The notes under the pieces: model-generated
The model's input: only the letters and a program-made list of their open reading frames with translations
Database searches by the model: none
What the model was told of the DNA's origin: nothing
Assembly (NCBI GenBank): GCA_902798605.1
Contig: CADBXH010000024.1
Span: 1 to 36,326 of the forward strand
Length of the DNA stretch: 36,326 nucleotides
Direction of reading: 5' to 3'
From: an uncultured Ruminococcus sp.
GTDB taxonomy: Bacteria; Bacillota_A; Clostridia; Oscillospirales; Acutalibacteraceae
Part shown: one piece after another, positions 33,005 to 36,326 of the stretch
Numbering within the stretch: position 1 is the stretch's first letter
Layout of the letters: each line of letters begins with the position of its first letter
Position numbers and translations under genes: made by a program

Positions 33005-34927
33005 ATGCCGGCTGCTCCTCACGGAAAAAGAAACAGAAGTATGCAGCCCAGACCCAAGGTCAAAGACCCCAAAAAGACCTTTATGCGGCTGCTCGGAATT
33101 ATCCTGAAAAAATACAAAGTTCAGGTCATTATCGTGTTCGTCTGTATCTTAGTCAGCGTTTTGGCTAACGTTCAGGGAACTATGTTTATCCAGAGCCTTA
33201 TCGACGTCTACATCGTCCCGCTTGTTGAGACTGTCAAGAACGGCGGCGAGGCAAACTTTACCGCTTTGCTTTTAGCGATCACAAAGGTAGCCTGCTTCTA
33301 CCTTATCGGCGCGGCGGCGACCTTTGCGTATTCAAAGATCATGGTTTACGTCACCCAGGGCACGATGAGAGATCTGCGCTGCCGGATCTTTGAGCATATG
33401 GAAAGCCTGCCGATAAAGTACTTTGACACCCACAAGCACGGCGATATTATGAGCGTCTACACCAACGACGTCGACACGCTCAGGCAGATGATAAGCCAGA
33501 GTATGCCTCAACTTTTCTCGAGTATGATAACGATCGTCTCGGTACTTGTCTGTATGATAATACTCAGCATCCCGCTCACTCTCGTAACTCTTGCGATGGT
33601 ACTCGTTATGATGCTCACAACAAAGAAAATCGCCTCAAAAAGCGGAGATTTCTTCATCGCTCAGCAAAAGGATCTCGGTACCGAAAACGGCTACATCGAG
33701 GAAATGATGAAGGGTCAAAAGGTCGTAAAGATTTTCAACCACGAGGAAAAGAGTATTGAGGAGTTCAAAGAGCTCAACGACAAGCTTTTCAACAGCTCCT
33801 ACAATGCCAATAAATTCGCGAATATCTTAATGCCCGTCAACGCTCAGCTCGGCAACCTCAGCTATGTGCTCTGCGCTATTGCCGGATGCGCGCTGTTTGT
33901 GATCAGCGGCGGAGCGTGGATAACGCTCGGAAGTATCGTAAGCTTCCTGTCGTTCAACAGAAGCTTCATTATGCCGATCAACCAGCTCAGCCAGCAGATA
34001 AACAGCGTCGTAATGGCGCTCGCGGGCGCTGAGAGGATCTTTGAGCTGCTCGATGAGGAGAGCGAAAAGGACGACGGCTACGTCACCCTTGTCAACGCCG
34101 AGATAAAGGACGGCAAGCTATGCGAGACCGAAAAGCGCACCGGAGTCTGGGCGTGGAAGCACGTCCATCAGGCAACGGGCGAGGTCGAGTACAAGCCGCA
34201 GGAGGGCGCGCTCGTTATGGACGACGTCGACTTCGGCTATACCGACGACAAGCTCGTTCTTCACGACATCGACCTTTACGCAAAGCCCGGTCAGAAGATC
34301 GCGTTTGTCGGTTCAACGGGCGCGGGCAAGACCACGATAACCAATTTGATAAACCGTTTTTACGATATTCAGGACGGCAAGATACGTTACGACGGAATCA
34401 ATATCAATAAAATCAAAAAGGCAGATCTCCGCCGCTCGCTCGGCATCGTTTTGCAGGAGACTAATCTGTTCAGCGATACGATCATGGAGAACATCCGCTA
34501 CGGCAGGCTCGACGCCACGGACGAGGAAGTTATCGCCGCGGCAAAGCTCGCCAACGCCGACAGCTTTATCCGCCAGCTCCCCAACGGTTATCAGACCGTT
34601 ATCAAATCGGACGGCGGCAGTCTCAGCCAAGGACAGCGCCAGATGCTCGCCATAGCCAGAGCCGCGGTAGCCGACCCGCCCGCGCTTATTCTTGACGAGG
34701 CGACAAGCTCGATCGACACCCGTACCGAGAAGATGGTTCAGGAGAGTATGGATAAGCTGATGAAGGGCAGGACGACCTTCGTTATTGCCCACAGGCTTTC
34801 AACCGTCAAAAACTCCGACTGCATTATGGTTATGGAGCAGGGCAGGATCATCGAGCGCGGCACTCACGACCAACTGCTCGAGCAAAAGGGCAAATACTAT
34901 CAGCTCTATACAGGCAAGGCATCTTGA
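33005..34927 (+). CDS. ABC exporter subunit B (catalytic-site half of a heterodimer)
   Basis: 640 residues from ATG 33005, chosen for the GGGGAG site; an upstream TTG at 32981 in the same frame lies within the partner gene. A basic Pro-rich N-terminus precedes six membrane helices. Walker A GSTGAGKTT lies near residue 436, Walker B ALILDEATSSID near 562 keeps the catalytic Glu, and IAHRLST keeps the switch His. Its own signature motif is LSQGQ rather than LSGGQ. The composite site with subunit A's Walker motifs is therefore doubly degenerate, while the other site is fully canonical. About 50 extra residues (KDDGYVTLVNAEIKDGK to VEYKPQEG) sit between membrane and ATPase domains, a feature of this subunit class. 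Confidence 0.92.
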   Translation: MPAAPHGKRNRSMQPRPKVKDPKKTFMRLLGIILKKYKVQVIIVFVCILVSVLANVQGTMFIQSLIDVYIVPLVETVKNGGEANFTALLLAITKVACFYLIGAAATFAYSKIMVYVTQGTMRDLRCRIFEHMESLPIKYFDTHKHGDIMSVYTNDVDTLRQMISQSMPQLFSSMITIVSVLVCMIILSIPLTLVTLAMVLVMMLTTKKIASKSGDFFIAQQKDLGTENGYIEEMMKGQKVVKIFNHEEKSIEEFKELNDKLFNSSYNANKFANILMPVNAQLGNLSYVLCAIAGCALFVISGGAWITLGSIVSFLSFNRSFIMPINQLSQQINSVVMALAGAERIFELLDEESEKDDGYVTLVNAEIKDGKLCETEKRTGVWAWKHVHQATGEVEYKPQEGALVMDDVDFGYTDDKLVLHDIDLYAKPGQKIAFVGSTGAGKTTITNLINRFYDIQDGKIRYDGININKIKKADLRRSLGIVLQETNLFSDTIMENIRYGRLDATDEEVIAAAKLANADSFIRQLPNGYQTVIKSDGGSLSQGQRQMLAIARAAVADPPALILDEATSSIDTRTEKMVQESMDKLMKGRTTFVIAHRLSTVKNSDCIMVMEQGRIIERGTHDQLLEQKGKYYQLYTGKAS

Positions 34928-35027
34928 TCGCGGTGACGATATCAAAATTCGAGAAGATAACTCGGCGGTTAGCATAGCGCGGACGCCTGACAATAAACAA
35001 CAGATAAAAAACGAGAGGATGACAGAA

Positions 35028-35930
35028 ATGAAGCTCAAAAGAATACTCGCGTCAATAGCGTTTATCCTTACGATTGTCCTCACTCTGTCATCCTGCGATT
35101 TTTCTGTTCATTCCGACATCCCGAAAAGCTATGACCAAAACGGCGGCAAGCTTGTCGCGCATTATCTTGACGTGGGGCAGGGGGATTCGATTTTCATCGA
35201 GCTGCCTAACGACCAAACAATGCTCATAGATTCGGGTGAAAACTACCACGGCGCGGCGATAGTAGATTATATCAAGGATTGCGGACATACAAAAATCGAC
35301 TACCTCGTCGGCACGCATCCTCATTCCGACCACGTCGGCTCAATGGCGTATATAATCAGGAATTTTGACATCGGCTCGGTCTATCTGCCCGACGCGAGCA
35401 CCAACACCTATACATACGAAAAAATGCTCGAGGCGATAAAAAAGAAGGGTCTAAAGGTCACCACAGCCAAAACAGGCGTGAATATCCTGAGCGACAGCGA
35501 TGAAAGCCTCGATATAAATATCTTGGCGCCGTCGACGACCAAGAACGTCAAGAACCTAAACAACACCTCGGTGGTTTTGAAAATCAAGTACGCCGACACG
35601 AGCTTTTTGTTCACGGGCGACGCCGAAAAATCAGAGCTAAAAACCCTGAACGGCGATTTGTCCGCCGATGTTCTGAAGGTCGGCCACCACGGCAGCGACA
35701 CCTCGACTCCGCAGACCTTGGTAGATGCCGTTAAGCCGAAGATCGCGGTCATCTCTGTCGGCAAAGATAACGATTACGGCCACCCGAGCGCAAAAACGCT
35801 CAAAAGGCTCGAAAACGCCGGCTGTGAGATATACCGAACCGATCAGCAGCAGACGGTCGCCGTCACATCGGACGGCAAAAACATCGAAGTAGAAACAGGC
35901 TTCAGAACAATAGAAAGAGATCAAAAATGA
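35028..35930 (+). CDS. ComEC-like metallo-beta-lactamase lipoprotein
   Basis: 300 residues from ATG 35028 (GAGAGG upstream). A lipoprotein signal peptide ends in LSSC, with Cys24 or so to be lipidated, so the enzyme is held outside the membrane. The domain begins HYLDVGQGDSIFIELP, then TMLIDSG, the metal motif THPHSDHVGS, FTGDAEKSE, LKVGHHGSDTST and YGHPSAKTL. This equals the C-terminal domain of ComEC proteins as a free-standing protein; homologues include nucleases and phosphodiesterases. It is separated by 100 nt from the ABC genes, a stretch without a clear promoter, and overlaps the DUF3006 gene by 4 nt. Confidence 0.88.
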   Translation: MKLKRILASIAFILTIVLTLSSCDFSVHSDIPKSYDQNGGKLVAHYLDVGQGDSIFIELPNDQTMLIDSGENYHGAAIVDYIKDCGHTKIDYLVGTHPHSDHVGSMAYIIRNFDIGSVYLPDASTNTYTYEKMLEAIKKKGLKVTTAKTGVNILSDSDESLDINILAPSTTKNVKNLNNTSVVLKIKYADTSFLFTGDAEKSELKTLNGDLSADVLKVGHHGSDTSTPQTLVDAVKPKIAVISVGKDNDYGHPSAKTLKRLENAGCEIYRTDQQQTVAVTSDGKNIEVETGFRTIERDQK

Positions 35931-36148
35931 AAAGATTTACGGTAGACAGGATCGAAAACGGCAAGGCGGTGCTCGAGTGCGAAAACGGCGAGTTCGTGAC
36001 CCTCGACACAAAATCGCTCCCGAAAAACATCAAGGACGGCGATGTCCTGAACTTTGAAAACGGAAGCTGCTTTTTCAACGCAGAAGAAACCGCCCGCCGA
36101 AGCAAAAAAATAAAAAAACTGATGCAGGAATTGTTTGTTGATGAATGA
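35927..36148 (+). CDS. DUF3006 small protein
   Basis: 73 residues: MKRFTVDRIENGKAVLECEN, then GEFVTLDTKSLPKNIKDGDVL, and a basic helix RRSKKIKKLMQELF at the end. This compact beta-rich layout is DUF3006, which in Firmicutes frequently follows a ComEC-type metallo-beta-lactamase gene, as it does here with ATGA overlap. The function is unknown; the tight coupling suggests it assists or regulates that enzyme. Confidence 0.82.
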   Translation: MKRFTVDRIENGKAVLECENGEFVTLDTKSLPKNIKDGDVLNFENGSCFFNAEETARRSKKIKKLMQELFVDE

Positions 36149-36180
36149 TCCTGAGGGCGAAAAAATTCTTTGTAATTCTA

Positions 36181-36209
36181 TTGACAATTAACTCTTACTG
36201 TGATATAAT
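36181..36209 (+). promoter_or_regulatory. Consensus promoter of tRNA-Leu
   Basis: TTGACA (36181-36186), 17-bp spacer, TATAAT (36204-36209): exact sigma-A consensus with optimal spacing, as expected for a stable RNA gene. Transcription would start about 25 nt before the tRNA. Confidence 0.85.
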
Positions 36210-36241
36210 ATCGACTGTTGAGCAAAAAGCTCATTATAATC

Positions 36242-36325
36242 GCGAGTGTGCTGGAATAGGCAGACAGGCACGTTTGAGGGGCGTGTGTCTTTGACGTACG
36301 GGTTCAAGTCCCGTCACTCGCACCA
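36242..36325 (+). tRNA. tRNA-Leu (anticodon GAG)
   Basis: Acceptor GCGAGTG (36242-36248) pairs with CACTCGC (36315-36321). The anticodon stem CACGT/GCGTG closes the loop TTGAGGG, giving anticodon GAG (reads CUC/CUU). A long variable arm follows, as in class II tRNAs, then the T arm ACGGG-TTCAAGT-CCCGT. The discriminator is A and CCA is encoded. Confidence 0.95.
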
Positions 36326-36326
36326 A

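Noticed and set aside
36242..36325. tRNA-Leu as an attachment site of an integrated element
   Set aside because: No partial tRNA repeat or integrase gene is seen in the window; the sequence to the right is not available.

Overview
The window looks like a chromosomal stretch of an anaerobic Clostridia bacterium, most likely of the Ruminococcus/Oscillospiraceae kind. The basis is inference from content: sigma-A promoters of TTGACA-17-TATAAT type, AGGAG-type ribosome binding sites, a clostridial Rex repressor with a TTGTTA-N6-TAACA operator, a cellulosome-type dockerin on a BspA-like leucine-rich-repeat protein, and a giant secreted protein with Listeria-Bacteroides repeats. Most genes are moderately GC-rich; one segment (about 23.0-24.5 kb) is clearly AT-richer and looks acquired.

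Layout. 1-6.4 kb: the tail of an HPr-kinase-like gene, then a leftward cluster acn-icd-rex-comEC behind one promoter whose -10 box lies inside a Rex operator. acn is split by a frameshift near its 5' end and icd carries two lesions, while rex and comEC are intact. 6.5-9.25 kb: typA (with an apparent in-frame loss of about 20 residues next to Switch I) overlapping a DEDDh exonuclease. 9.4-14.3 kb: a membrane-anchored HtrA protease, a DUF308 membrane protein, a zinc-ribbon membrane protein, and two acyltransferases. 14.3-22.3 kb: a secretion locus made of a giant repeat protein (interrupted by one frameshift), a 50-residue acidic-tailed peptide and a secreted LRR-dockerin protein. 22.2-24.5 kb: an accessory pocket with a Phd/ParE toxin-antitoxin pair bracketed by near-identical hairpins, three tandem 31-bp repeats, a relic resembling the 3' end of rlmD, and a lone AT-rich PD-(D/E)XK nuclease gene. 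24.5-28.9 kb: rlmD, murC and a MATE transporter, with a 78-bp nested inverted-repeat element between the last two. 28.9-36.15 kb: a rightward run of methyltransferase, short-chain dehydrogenase, YihY membrane protein, a heterodimeric ABC exporter, and a ComEC-like metallo-beta-lactamase lipoprotein with a DUF3006 partner. The window ends with a tRNA-Leu(GAG) gene behind a consensus promoter.

How parts fit together. The Rex site in front of acn-icd-rex-comEC suggests NADH/NAD+ control of citrate-to-oxoglutarate flux plus Rex autoregulation; the two enzyme genes now look broken, so the operon may mainly express rex and comEC. comEC has a C-terminal domain without the metal-binding histidines, whereas a separate lipoprotein at 35.0 kb carries an intact version of that domain.

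The most novel-looking parts are the giant protein/peptide/dockerin locus and the small island at the 3' end of rlmD. Five size-changing lesions fall between 3.2 and 19 kb (one in acn, two in icd, one in typA, one in the giant gene). Whether they are biological or assembly errors cannot be decided from sequence alone and should be settled before any gene-loss claim.
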